A stretch of DNA of 41,320 nucleotides from Bacteroidota bacterium. Lineage in GTDB: Bacteria; Bacteroidota; Rhodothermia; Rhodothermales; UBA10348. Positions within the stretch are counted from its first letter, which is position 1; each line of letters starts with the position of its first letter. The position numbers were made by a program, and so were the translations under genes. The DNA lies in the NCBI GenBank assembly GCA_029262775.1, contig JAJCYR010000034.1, positions 1 through 41,320 on the forward strand, written 5' to 3'. Positions 22,501 to 29,611 of the stretch are shown here, piece by piece. The notes below the pieces were generated by a model that saw only the letters and a program-made list of their open reading frames with translations, did no database searches and was not told where the DNA came from.

Positions 22501-25439
22501 TCATCAGCCAGTACGACGGTAAGCAGCGCCTCCCCGTTCGCATCCTCCCGCAGGGAGAACGTCAAGTCGCCTGTTTCGGCGTCGATCGCTGGTAACTGTT
22601 CAAAAAGCGCTTCGTTCTGAATTGTAACAATAAAAGTTACATTTTGATCGGCCTCATTTGGGGGGCCGGGGCGGATGTTCGTTGCCCACGCGGAAAACGT
22701 GTGCAGGCCCGGGCTTTCCGGGTTTGCATCGGATCCAGAATCCTCGGCGACGGTGATGTCCGGACCGGGCTCAAACGTGGGGGGATCGTTTACATCGTCG
22801 AGAATGATCGTGAGCGTCTCGGACGTCTCCAGGGCACCCCCTGCTCCTGTGTTGCCGAGGTCACGCGCCGTCACCACGATCGATCCGGTACCTCGCTGGT
22901 CCGGGGACGGCGTGTAGATGAGTCCATCGAGCGCCGCATTCACGTCGACAAGCGCACCTCGAAAGGTGACCTTCTCATCCACGTCCCCATCGCCATCGGT
23001 GAAATTCAAACCGTTCACGGCGGCGAGTGTCACGGTCGATGATGCGACGAGGGTCACTTCCATCTCGGCTCCAGGCGTGTCCATGAGGTCGACATCGGCC
23101 ACCGAAATGGCATTGCCGGTTCCCTTCGAGAGCGTGAGTGCGCCGTCCTCCTCCACGGACTGCTGCGGTGGCAGCAGCACTACCGGGGCATCGTTCACGG
23201 GCGAGACGTTGATCTCGAACGTCAGATCTGCACTCGTATCGGCTCCGCCATTCGGCGTTCCGCCACTGTCGGAGAGCGATACCGTCACCGTAGTCTGCCC
23301 ATTGGCATCCTGGGCCGGGGTGAACGAGAGCTCGCCGGTTGACGCGTCAATTGCCGGAAGCGCCGCGAACAGTGCCTCGTCGGCCTGTGGAACACTCACG
23401 TTGAAGGTCAGCACCTGCCCCGCCTCATCTACCGGACCCGCGGACACGTTCGAGGCCCAGGCCGCCGACGTGTGCGCGCCCGAATCCTCATTGACACTGA
23501 AATCAGCACCCTTCGTGAACGAAGGCGCGTCGTTGACCGGATCGATGGTGATCGTGAACGCCTGCTCGGCGCTCGTATTGGCGCCTCCGTTCGGCACGCC
23601 GCCGTCGTCCGAGAGCGACACGGTCACCGTGGTCTGTCCGTTGGCATTCTGGGCCGGGGTGAATGAGAGCTCGCCCGTCGTTACATCGATGGCCGGTGGC
23701 GCGGCAAACAGCGTCGCGTCGGCCTGTGGGATGGTCACATTGAACGTCAGGCCTTGACCCGCCTCGTCCGGTGGTCCCGGCGACACACCGGAGGCCCAGG
23801 CAGCCGCCACGTGCACACCGGCGTCCTCATTGACCTGGATGTCCGCTCCCTTCGTAAACGAGGGCGCATCGTTGACGGCCGAAATCGTGATCGTAAACGT
23901 CTCGTCGGGACTCGTGTCGACGCCATTATTTGCCGTCTCGCCATCGTCTGTCAGCGAGACGGTTACCGTAACCTGCCCGTTGGCGTCCTCGGCGGGCGTA
24001 AACGTAAGGTCGCCCGTTTCCGCGTCAATGGCTGGCAGCGCCGCGAACAGCGCCTCGTCGGCCTGCGGAACGCTCGCCTGGAACGTCAGCGCCTGGCCCG
24101 ATTCGTCGCCCGGACCCGGCGACATGTTCGCGGCCCAGCCAGATGTCACGTGCGCTCCCGAATCCTCGTTGACTGTACTATCGGAGCCCTTCGTGAACGA
24201 GGGTGCGTCGTTGACCGGCGTCACCGTGACGGTGGCCGTCGCAGCGCCGCCGGCGACACCGGCATCGGTGCCAGAGAGCGAGGCTTCCACCCGAAAGGAG
24301 CCGTCCACCACACTGTTCTGCCCCGGCATGAAGCGCAGCCCGGCCGCGCCCTCAGCCGCCGTAATAAACGCGCCATCTACGACAGGAGTCGTGCCATCGC
24401 TGAGAAAAAGCGTGCCATTCGTAATGCCTCCCACGCGAAAATGGGTAACCTCTGCGCCATCCACGGTCGCCCGCGAGACCACGAGACCCGACGTATTCTG
24501 CGCATCTTCCAGCGTCGTCGCGTCGGTAATGGACGGCGTGTCCGCCACGTGGGCGATGTCAATCGTCATTTCATCCGCGGCCCCATCCACCAAGCCATCG
24601 TTTGACGTGAATGTGATGGATGCGGCGCCCGTGCCCGATACGTTCGCTGAGGGCGTGAATGTAGCCTCTCCGAGTGCAGCGTTTACCGCGGCCAGCGTCC
24701 CGGAGACCGTAAACGAAGCCGTTCCGTTTCCAGAGCCCGCAAACGTGACATCGGTCGCGCCGGTCGTCACCGTGCCTCCCGATACCGCGACCCATACCGT
24801 CTGGTCGTCCTGGTTCTCATCCGTAATCGTGGCCGCCTGGGCGAGCGCCACCGGTCCGTCGTCCTCGGTCACGTCCGGCGCCGCGCCCGCCGTCACAACC
24901 GGCGCCTTGTTGGGATCCAGAATCGTCGTCGAGAACGCATTGTTGCCAGAAATGCTGGCGGGCACAGGGTTGCCATTCGCCGTGGCAGACGCGGAAACGG
25001 ATGTCGTGAAGGCGGCCGATTCGGATACTTCCAGCACCAGGTCGTCAATGGGCGTAGAGACAAGGTTAAAAGGCTGCAGGGCCCCATCGCCGGTGTTCCA
25101 TACAAAACCGGCACCCGTGGCGTCGAAGTCGCCTACTTCCGTCTCACTGCCAGCATCGAGCTGCAGCGTAAAATTCACCACAATCTGGTTCATGCCGCAC
25201 CCATCCAGTCCGGCCTGCCCTGTGGGAGTAAACGTATACGTGATGGGCGATCCCTCGCGCACGTCTGCCCCGGCGTCTGACGATACCGTGTACTCGGCCA
25301 GGCAGACCGCCTGGGCGCGGGTGCTCTGTGGCGCTACAAGGCCCTGGAAGGCGACGACCGGCAGCATGGCGAGAAGGGGTAGTACAAATCGGCTGATGGG
25401 ATGCATGGGGTGAGTCCGGTTGTCTGGGGTATTCGTCAT
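19569..25439 (-). CDS. Giant secreted cadherin-like repeat protein with choice-of-anchor U and T9SS sorting domain (gene A)
   Basis: A protein of 1956 residues. A signal peptide follows a short n-region (FVLPLLAMLPVVAFQGLVAP, cut near STRAQA). The start at 25439 overlaps the stop of gene B (ATGA); an ATG at 25406 is possible. The body is a chain of bacterial cadherin-like/tandem-95 domains joined by PVNDAPSF-type linkers, with acidic Ca-site motifs (NEDSGAH, DVDGDAF, NDTDV). Three copies of a ~114-residue repeat are almost identical. Around 21230-21720 is a Ca-binding DGDGVDGD/DGNGDGVPD stretch followed by a choice-of-anchor U domain (HWYSFAWDGTTGAQF, RGDDDLLANGTIVDPGAP). The C-terminus YLDGNYPNPFRGRTTIRFGL to YLFRLQV is a T9SS type A sorting domain. 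It is probably a cell-surface adhesin or matrix protein, last in a five-gene operon. Confidence 0.88.
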   Translation of the reverse strand: MTNTPDNRTHPMHPISRFVLPLLAMLPVVAFQGLVAPQSTRAQAVCLAEYTVSSDAGADVREGSPITYTFTPTGQAGLDGCGMNQIVVNFTLQLDAGSETEVGDFDATGAGFVWNTGDGALQPFNLVSTPIDDLVLEVSESAAFTTSVSASATANGNPVPASISGNNAFSTTILDPNKAPVVTAGAAPDVTEDDGPVALAQAATITDENQDDQTVWVAVSGGTVTTGATDVTFAGSGNGTASFTVSGTLAAVNAALGEATFTPSANVSGTGAASITFTSNDGLVDGAADEMTIDIAHVADTPSITDATTLEDAQNTSGLVVSRATVDGAEVTHFRVGGITNGTLFLSDGTTPVVDGAFITAAEGAAGLRFMPGQNSVVDGSFRVEASLSGTDAGVAGGAATATVTVTPVNDAPSFTKGSDSTVNEDSGAHVTSGWAANMSPGPGDESGQALTFQASVPQADEALFAALPAIDAETGDLTFTPAEDANGQVTVTVSLTDDGETANNGVDTSPDETFTITISAVNDAPSFTKGADIQVNEDAGVHVAAAWASGVSPGPPDEAGQGLTFNVTIPQADATLFAAPPAIDVTTGELSFTPAQNANGQTTVTVSLSDDGGVPNGGANTSAEQAFTITIDPVNDAPSFTKGADFSVNEDSGAHTSAAWASNVSAGPVDEAGQVLTFNVSVPQADEALFAALPAIDASTGELSFTPAQDANGQTTVTVSLSDSGGTPNGGADTSADLTFEINVSPVNDAPVVLLPPQQSVEEDGALTLSKGTGNAISVADVDLMDTPGAEMEVTLVASSTVTLAAVNGLNFTDGDGDVDEKVTFRGALVDVNAALDGLIYTPSPDQRGTGSIVVTARDLGNTGAGGALETSETLTIILDDVNDPPTFEPGPDITVAEDSGSDANPESPGLHTFSAWATNIRPGPPNEADQNVTFIVTIQNEALFEQLPAIDAETGDLTFSLREDANGEALLTVVLADDGGRDNGGQDESASQQVMVTVTPVNDAPVIAGAGASQQTMDESTSLVFSEATGNPIVISDVDAGSGDLEMTLTATSTIALPEGHGLVLLAGESGSSTLTALGTQFQLTEALDGLIYTPEPFFNGEGSLTVHVSDRGNTGAAEGSEGGGAAPLTAEVVIPITITPVNDAPTANDDFFTSFSGATRRLDVLANDTDVENDALSIVSVSAPQGSAAASAQFVLYTANNDFSGTDVFTYVMEDAFGAPAIGTITVEVAGPGVDGDGVDGDVEAGAPNAGDGNGDGVPDNEQEHVASLPVVSGPNQGAYISVSAPPGQQIARVESTKNPAPDSFPQTLGAPAGFLAFEVQGITSGASTVVTIDLPDGVTATDYLKFGPTPENLVSHWYSFAWDGTTGAQFQGGRILLHLTDGLRGDDDLLANGTIVDPGAPVLTQNALPVAPDRAETMDEDTALSLDLLAGVTDPDGDDVTLTGVDFPAGAAGPSGGSHSIQIDGSTLAFMPAADFFGDVALTYQVSDGSGAVVQVRLDVTVAPVQDVPVAVSDTLTMQMNQSVAGNIFANDFDVDGDAFFLAQIDQAPQGTLQFMTGGNITYTPPTDFFGVVRVGYAIGDGPGKSGQTSGATIVLLVEGVATAPVGVVDTFVLPEDTPTALNVTTNDTDVNLDSVRVASFTQATNGTLELQEDGTLLYTPHADFFGEDSFTYIPSDGGLTGPTTTASLTVTPVNDAPVFGDGSGTGADPGVILPAPGPVFLRTSGSISFGFEPASDVDSDDSLIAHIWQLARTDSFFAIVYESEPVFGGSGGSGSGGSDSGGSDSGTLRIDTDTLMAVLDASQLLPFVGQRITLHHRMIARDADGATGIGNGSEVVFERATSVSSADSPGSELPTEVYLDGNYPNPFRGRTTIRFGLPATSHVRLDIHDLTGRLVVRAIDGTLPAGHHDHVVNLGSRLAGGAYLFRLQVNSNTSDTSDTSITMTGVMQLIR
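20068..20122. repeat. 15-bp tandem repeat coding for a Ser-Gly-Asp linker in gene A
   Basis: CCCGAGTCGCTGCCA occurs twice exactly (20068-20082, 20083-20097), once with one change (20098-20112), and partly again to 20122. It codes for the flexible stretch SGSGGSDSGGSDSG in a domain just before the C-terminal part. Confidence 0.9.
23178..24203. repeat. Three ~342-bp tandem repeats in gene A (cadherin-like domains)
   Basis: Residues ~413-753 are three consecutive copies of a ~114-residue domain, each starting SFTKG, carrying VNEDSGAH or VNEDAGVH, then PQADEALFAALPAID or close variants, and ending VNDAP. A fourth, more diverged copy (AEDSGSDANPESPGLHTFSA) occurs further on. High identity suggests recent duplication or gene conversion. 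Confidence 0.85.
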
Positions 25440-28400
25440 GGAAGCAGGCCTTGTACGGCGCTGCGACCCACGTTCCGGCGCCAGAACGTATCGCGGTCCG
25501 TAGCGGTAATTTGGCCGTCCAGGTTGAAATCGCCCGGCAAATAGCCGCTCTGGCCGAGCGCCGGGAAGAAGAAATCGTTTTTATCATCGTTTCGGACGTG
25601 TCCGTCGGCGTTGGCATCGCCCGCAAGGAGCGGGTCATCAATGGAGACATCGAAGGGGACGCCAGCGGGTCCCGATACATTCGTGAGCGCAACGGCCGAT
25701 TCAGAGATCACAGGCACATGATTCCGGTGGCGTACGACGACGAAATAAGAGGTGGCGGAACGTCCTGGGAAGGCGAGTCGCGACACACCGTCCGTATCCA
25801 CAATCCGGCCGTCCGAGAGCAACAGTCCGGCGCGGCGGCCCTCGATGGTAGCCAGCTCTGTGCCCAACCGTAGCTCGACGAGCACCCAGTCCACGACATC
25901 GGCGGGCAGGGAAATCACACGTTCCGAGCCGTCCCACGCCAGGGATGTACCCGCGAACGCATCCGCTGAGAACGGCTGCGCAAGAGGCACAATACCGCCG
26001 GGACTGACCCTCATGGAGGTGCCATCGCCACTGAGCGGGCCTTCCAGCATCACACGGGCGTTCAACCGAAGCGGCATGTTGGCATCCGGTCCGCCGAGCG
26101 TCCACTCGGAAAGGTGCGGCGCCTGGCAGGTTACGGATGTTTCCGTGCGGGCCAGCACCGTGACCCCTTCCGTGGTCCAGACACCCGCGTCCTCAGCGAA
26201 TACGTAGCAGATCAGCGTCGATGGATCATTTCCATTGAGGTCGCGCGCCGTGAACCGGATGGTGATGGTAATTCCGGCGGAGGGCTGCTGGGCCGGCTCC
26301 ACCACGAAGCGCCGCCGGATGCTCTCGCTGCCGTCGGGCAGCGTAGCGGGCTCGTGGCGCCGCTGAATGTCGGTCAAGCCCAGGTCCGAACCCGTGGCCA
26401 ATCCCAGCCCGATGCCTCCAATGTTCTGCTCCGATGGTCCGTTCAGTTCTCGTGCCGTCCGGACTTGGCCCGCACCCGTGATTTGCCCGTTCTGCTCGTT
26501 GATGCTCCCGGTCGCGCCCAGATCCACGGTATTCCCTCCGAGGTCGAGGTCCAGGCCGTCGAGCGTCAGTTGCCCTTCGACCGACAAATCGCCATCCAAT
26601 TCAATGCGCGGCTCGCCTTCCTCGGTCTGATCGCCATTGGGCGAATCTGTGGTCAATACCGCCTGTTGAATCGGTGGTGCGGGACGTACCGTGACCGGGA
26701 CATTGACCGAGGTGGCGCGTCCCAGCGCATCGAAAACCCGAACCACGACGGTCAGGAGGTCGCCGTTCGCCGCATCTCCCCGGGGAAGTACCATGCGTAC
26801 GGAAGAGCGCACCACGCGGTCGGTGAGCGGCACGAGGCGTACGGCCCCCGGCACAGCACCGGGCGCAGTGTCCGGCCGCCGCACGAGGAATTGATAGCTG
26901 AGCGCGCCGTCGTCATCGACCCACCCGGCTGCATTTATTGCGAATTCAGTGGTCAGGGCCGTCCCCGTCACGGGCTGCGCGGACAACGTGCCCCCCTGGG
27001 GCCCAGCGTTCGTGGTGAGCTCAACGGCGGCCTTACCCAGTCCGCCATCGGCGTCACGCACGGTCAATTCGAACCGGTAGGTAGCGCCCTCCGCGAGCGC
27101 ATTCGGCGCCAGAAGCAGCGCTGGCGTATCGGCGCCCGTGGACGATATCGACGGATCCGACAGGTCCAGCTGGCCCGGACCCGTTACGGTCCAGGACCAT
27201 GTGAGGCTGCCCGCCACGTCGCTCGTGGCGCTTCCCGCGAGTTCCAGCGGATCCGATACCTCAAACTTCGCTCCCGGCAGGAGTGCGCTCGCTGTCGGAC
27301 CCTCTCCCTCTATCGATACAGCCGGTATGGACCCGGCTTCGACGGTGACCTCTACGGAGGCCGCTGCCTCGCGCGTATCCTTGCTGCCTGTCACTTCGAA
27401 GCGGAAAACGCCGGGCGGTAGTACGCCTGCGGCGAGGGTGATTTCGCTCTCGGGAGGCAGTGTCAGACCGCAGTCGCCGCCTATTGCCAGGTCGGTGCCC
27501 GATACGATGCTGCACGTCCAGGTGAACGCATTGAGGGCGCTGTTGTCGTCAGGATCCCGGCTCGTTGCCGCACTGAGCGTAAACGGCGTCTCCTCGCCCA
27601 CCGTCCGGTTACCTCCTGAAACAACAACGGCGAGTGGGGCCCGCTCCACCACAATCGTGGCCTCGGTGGTGCGCCGGGCACTGGGTCGCCCCTCGGCGAA
27701 GGCGGTTACTTCGAGCACGTAGGTATTGCCTGCCACGAGTGCGCTTCCCGGCACCTGCAAACTGGCACGCGTGGCGAGAGGCAGGTCGACGCCAGCCGCG
27801 GCAAGGCTTGGCCCGCTCGTCTGCTCCCACGTGAATGACAGCGCGTGCGTTTCCGTGGCGCACGGGGGGAGACTGGCGTTGACCTCAAAAAGCACGGTTT
27901 CGCCCTGACCAACTACGCGCAGGGCTCCCGATTCGGCGCCCGACCCGGGACCCGTACCGACCGGGGGCAATACGGTCAGTTCAGGCACGCAGGTGCCGGG
28001 CCAGGCAGCCCGCATGGCAAGCGGATTTTCGACTGTCCCCTGCACACCGTTCGACACAAAATCAAGCCGGCCGTCCAACACGCGGACCTCGTCCACGGAC
28101 GTATCGAGCGCGCGAAAAACGAACTCCTCTCCGTCCGTGTTCGCATAAAGCGTCAGGAAAAACAGCACACGGTCACCGACCTGCGTACCTGGTGTGACGC
28201 CGCGGACGGCTCCATCCACGAAGGCCGCCAGCCTGTCCGCGGGCTGGCCAGCCGGCATGTCGTTGACTGAATATGTTGCCAGAACGCTCATGGTGCGTTC
28301 AAAATCAGACGGCGTGACGGTCCAATTCGCAGGCGAGTCCATGATACCCAGTCCTGATCCCGCGTCGCCACCTCCGTCCCCGCTGCCACCTCCGCCGCCA

Positions 28401-29611
28401 TCTCCGCCGCCGTTCCCTGGGTTCGCTCCCTCCCACAGGAGCGGGTTGGCGATGGTCCCCTCCACGCGATCGGGCACAAACGAGAACGCCGGCCCGAGAT
28501 CGATGATGTTTCCGGTCGATGCGTCGAAGAGCCGTGCCGTCAGCGTTTCGCTCGTTGCGTTCGAGTATGCAGTCAGAAAGAACAGCTGTCCGTTCCCAAC
28601 CGACGTGGGTGCCGTCACGCCACGGACGGCGCCCAGCGCGAAGACGGCCAGCCGGTCGCCGGGATCGGTGCTGACGACGCCGTCCACGATGACACGGGAG
28701 ACCACGTTCATGGTGTTCTGGAAGGCCGATGCATCGACGCTCCAGTCGGGCGGCGAGCCGGTAGGGCCAGATCCCGAATCCGTGCCTCCCGAGCCGCCCC
28801 CACTGCTGGCAGGCGTAAGCGTGCGGGGCTGGGCGACGCTTCCAATCACGGCATCACTGGCAAAATCGTCGGTCTGGACGAGCGGAATGACTGCATTTTC
28901 AGAGGCGTCGAAAAAGACGTACCGTACCGCCTCCTGTTGGGTATTGGCGTAGACGGTCAGGAAAAACAGCATGCGGCCGCCGACATCCGTGGGCTCGGCA
29001 ACACCGCGGATATCGCTCCCCACGAAGGCGGCCAGCCGGTCCCCGGACGCAACAGTCAGGCCACTGGCCGCGAGCAGTGCCACGACATTCATCGTGCGCT
29101 CAAATCGCGCTGGATTGATCTGCCACTCGGCGGGCGGCGGCGTCTGCACGCCCGATCCCGCCTGATCAAGGACATTCAGAACAAATGGTGTGGTGACGGT
29201 CCCCCGTACGTCGTTTGCCGAAAAGGAGGCGCCGTCTGCCGCCTCGTGGACGTCGCCCGTCAGCGAATCGAAATAACGGAAGCGGATAATTTCCGCGTCC
29301 GTGTTGGCGTATACGAGCAGGAAAAACAAATTCCTGCCATCGACCACCGTCGGCGCAGCAACGCCCCGGATGTCACCCTGCGCCGGGTCGCCTGCAAACG
29401 CGGCCACGCGATCTCCGGGCTGGGTGCTGCTCGCGCCCAAGAGCTGCGCATTGATCACGAAGGACATGGAAAACTCGAATGCGGCCGGATCCACCCCCCA
29501 GTCGGGAGAGGTCTGCGCCAAGGCACTCGAGACTCCGAGCAGTGCTCCGAGCAGTGCTCCGAGCAGCACACCGAGAAGTAGTCCCAGGATGTTATGTGCG
29601 CGGAGCATCAT
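25436..29611 (-). CDS. Secreted multi-module protein with dockerin-like C-terminus (gene B)
   Basis: A protein of 1391 residues. The signal peptide is unusual: LLLGVLLGALLGALLGV, from a 12-base repeat. Four copies of a ~110-residue module follow, each starting W-x-V-x-P-x-x-F-x-x-T-M-x-V, with GDRLAAFVGSDIRGVAEPT and LFFLTVYANTQQEAVRYVFF. Gly-rich linkers (GGGDGGGGGSGDGGGDAGSG) separate copies. PKD/Ig-like domains come next (LSFTWEQTSGPSL). The end has the Bacteroidota-type region RLNARVMLEGPLSGDGTSM, VDWVLVELRLG and YFVVVRHRNHVPV. It closes with two Ca-binding loops, GDANADGHVRNDDKND and GDFNLDGQITATDRDTFWRR, a dockerin-like pair. It has no T9SS YPNPF domain, unlike its four operon partners. 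Four-base overlaps join it to genes C and A. Confidence 0.87.
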   Translation of the reverse strand: MMLRAHNILGLLLGVLLGALLGALLGVSSALAQTSPDWGVDPAAFEFSMSFVINAQLLGASSTQPGDRVAAFAGDPAQGDIRGVAAPTVVDGRNLFFLLVYANTDAEIIRFRYFDSLTGDVHEAADGASFSANDVRGTVTTPFVLNVLDQAGSGVQTPPPAEWQINPARFERTMNVVALLAASGLTVASGDRLAAFVGSDIRGVAEPTDVGGRMLFFLTVYANTQQEAVRYVFFDASENAVIPLVQTDDFASDAVIGSVAQPRTLTPASSGGGSGGTDSGSGPTGSPPDWSVDASAFQNTMNVVSRVIVDGVVSTDPGDRLAVFALGAVRGVTAPTSVGNGQLFFLTAYSNATSETLTARLFDASTGNIIDLGPAFSFVPDRVEGTIANPLLWEGANPGNGGGDGGGGGSGDGGGDAGSGLGIMDSPANWTVTPSDFERTMSVLATYSVNDMPAGQPADRLAAFVDGAVRGVTPGTQVGDRVLFFLTLYANTDGEEFVFRALDTSVDEVRVLDGRLDFVSNGVQGTVENPLAMRAAWPGTCVPELTVLPPVGTGPGSGAESGALRVVGQGETVLFEVNASLPPCATETHALSFTWEQTSGPSLAAAGVDLPLATRASLQVPGSALVAGNTYVLEVTAFAEGRPSARRTTEATIVVERAPLAVVVSGGNRTVGEETPFTLSAATSRDPDDNSALNAFTWTCSIVSGTDLAIGGDCGLTLPPESEITLAAGVLPPGVFRFEVTGSKDTREAAASVEVTVEAGSIPAVSIEGEGPTASALLPGAKFEVSDPLELAGSATSDVAGSLTWSWTVTGPGQLDLSDPSISSTGADTPALLLAPNALAEGATYRFELTVRDADGGLGKAAVELTTNAGPQGGTLSAQPVTGTALTTEFAINAAGWVDDDGALSYQFLVRRPDTAPGAVPGAVRLVPLTDRVVRSSVRMVLPRGDAANGDLLTVVVRVFDALGRATSVNVPVTVRPAPPIQQAVLTTDSPNGDQTEEGEPRIELDGDLSVEGQLTLDGLDLDLGGNTVDLGATGSINEQNGQITGAGQVRTARELNGPSEQNIGGIGLGLATGSDLGLTDIQRRHEPATLPDGSESIRRRFVVEPAQQPSAGITITIRFTARDLNGNDPSTLICYVFAEDAGVWTTEGVTVLARTETSVTCQAPHLSEWTLGGPDANMPLRLNARVMLEGPLSGDGTSMRVSPGGIVPLAQPFSADAFAGTSLAWDGSERVISLPADVVDWVLVELRLGTELATIEGRRAGLLLSDGRIVDTDGVSRLAFPGRSATSYFVVVRHRNHVPVISESAVALTNVSGPAGVPFDVSIDDPLLAGDANADGHVRNDDKNDFFFPALGQSGYLPGDFNLDGQITATDRDTFWRRNVGRSAVQGLLP
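28005..29505. repeat. Four copies of the ~110-residue module in gene B
   Basis: On the minus strand, copies run approximately 29505-29165, 29137-28815, 28755-28435 and 28330-28005. Shared positions include F-x-x-T-M or F-x-x-S-M, GDRxAAF, RGV, LFFLxxYxNT and F-x-x-V-x-GT(V/I)-x-x-P. They are diverged at DNA level, so duplication is old. Confidence 0.85.
29533..29580. repeat. 12-bp tandem repeat inside the signal peptide of gene B
   Basis: CTCCGAGCAGTG at 29533-29544 and 29545-29556 is followed by a variant at 29557-29568 and a partial copy. Read on the minus strand it codes for LLGALLGALLG in the hydrophobic core. Each unit change would alter core length by four residues without a frameshift. 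Confidence 0.85.

Noticed and set aside
23830..25413. A 527-residue Ser/Thr/Ala-rich plus-strand open frame
   Set aside because: It mirrors the repeats of gene A on the opposite strand and has no start context or domain of its own.
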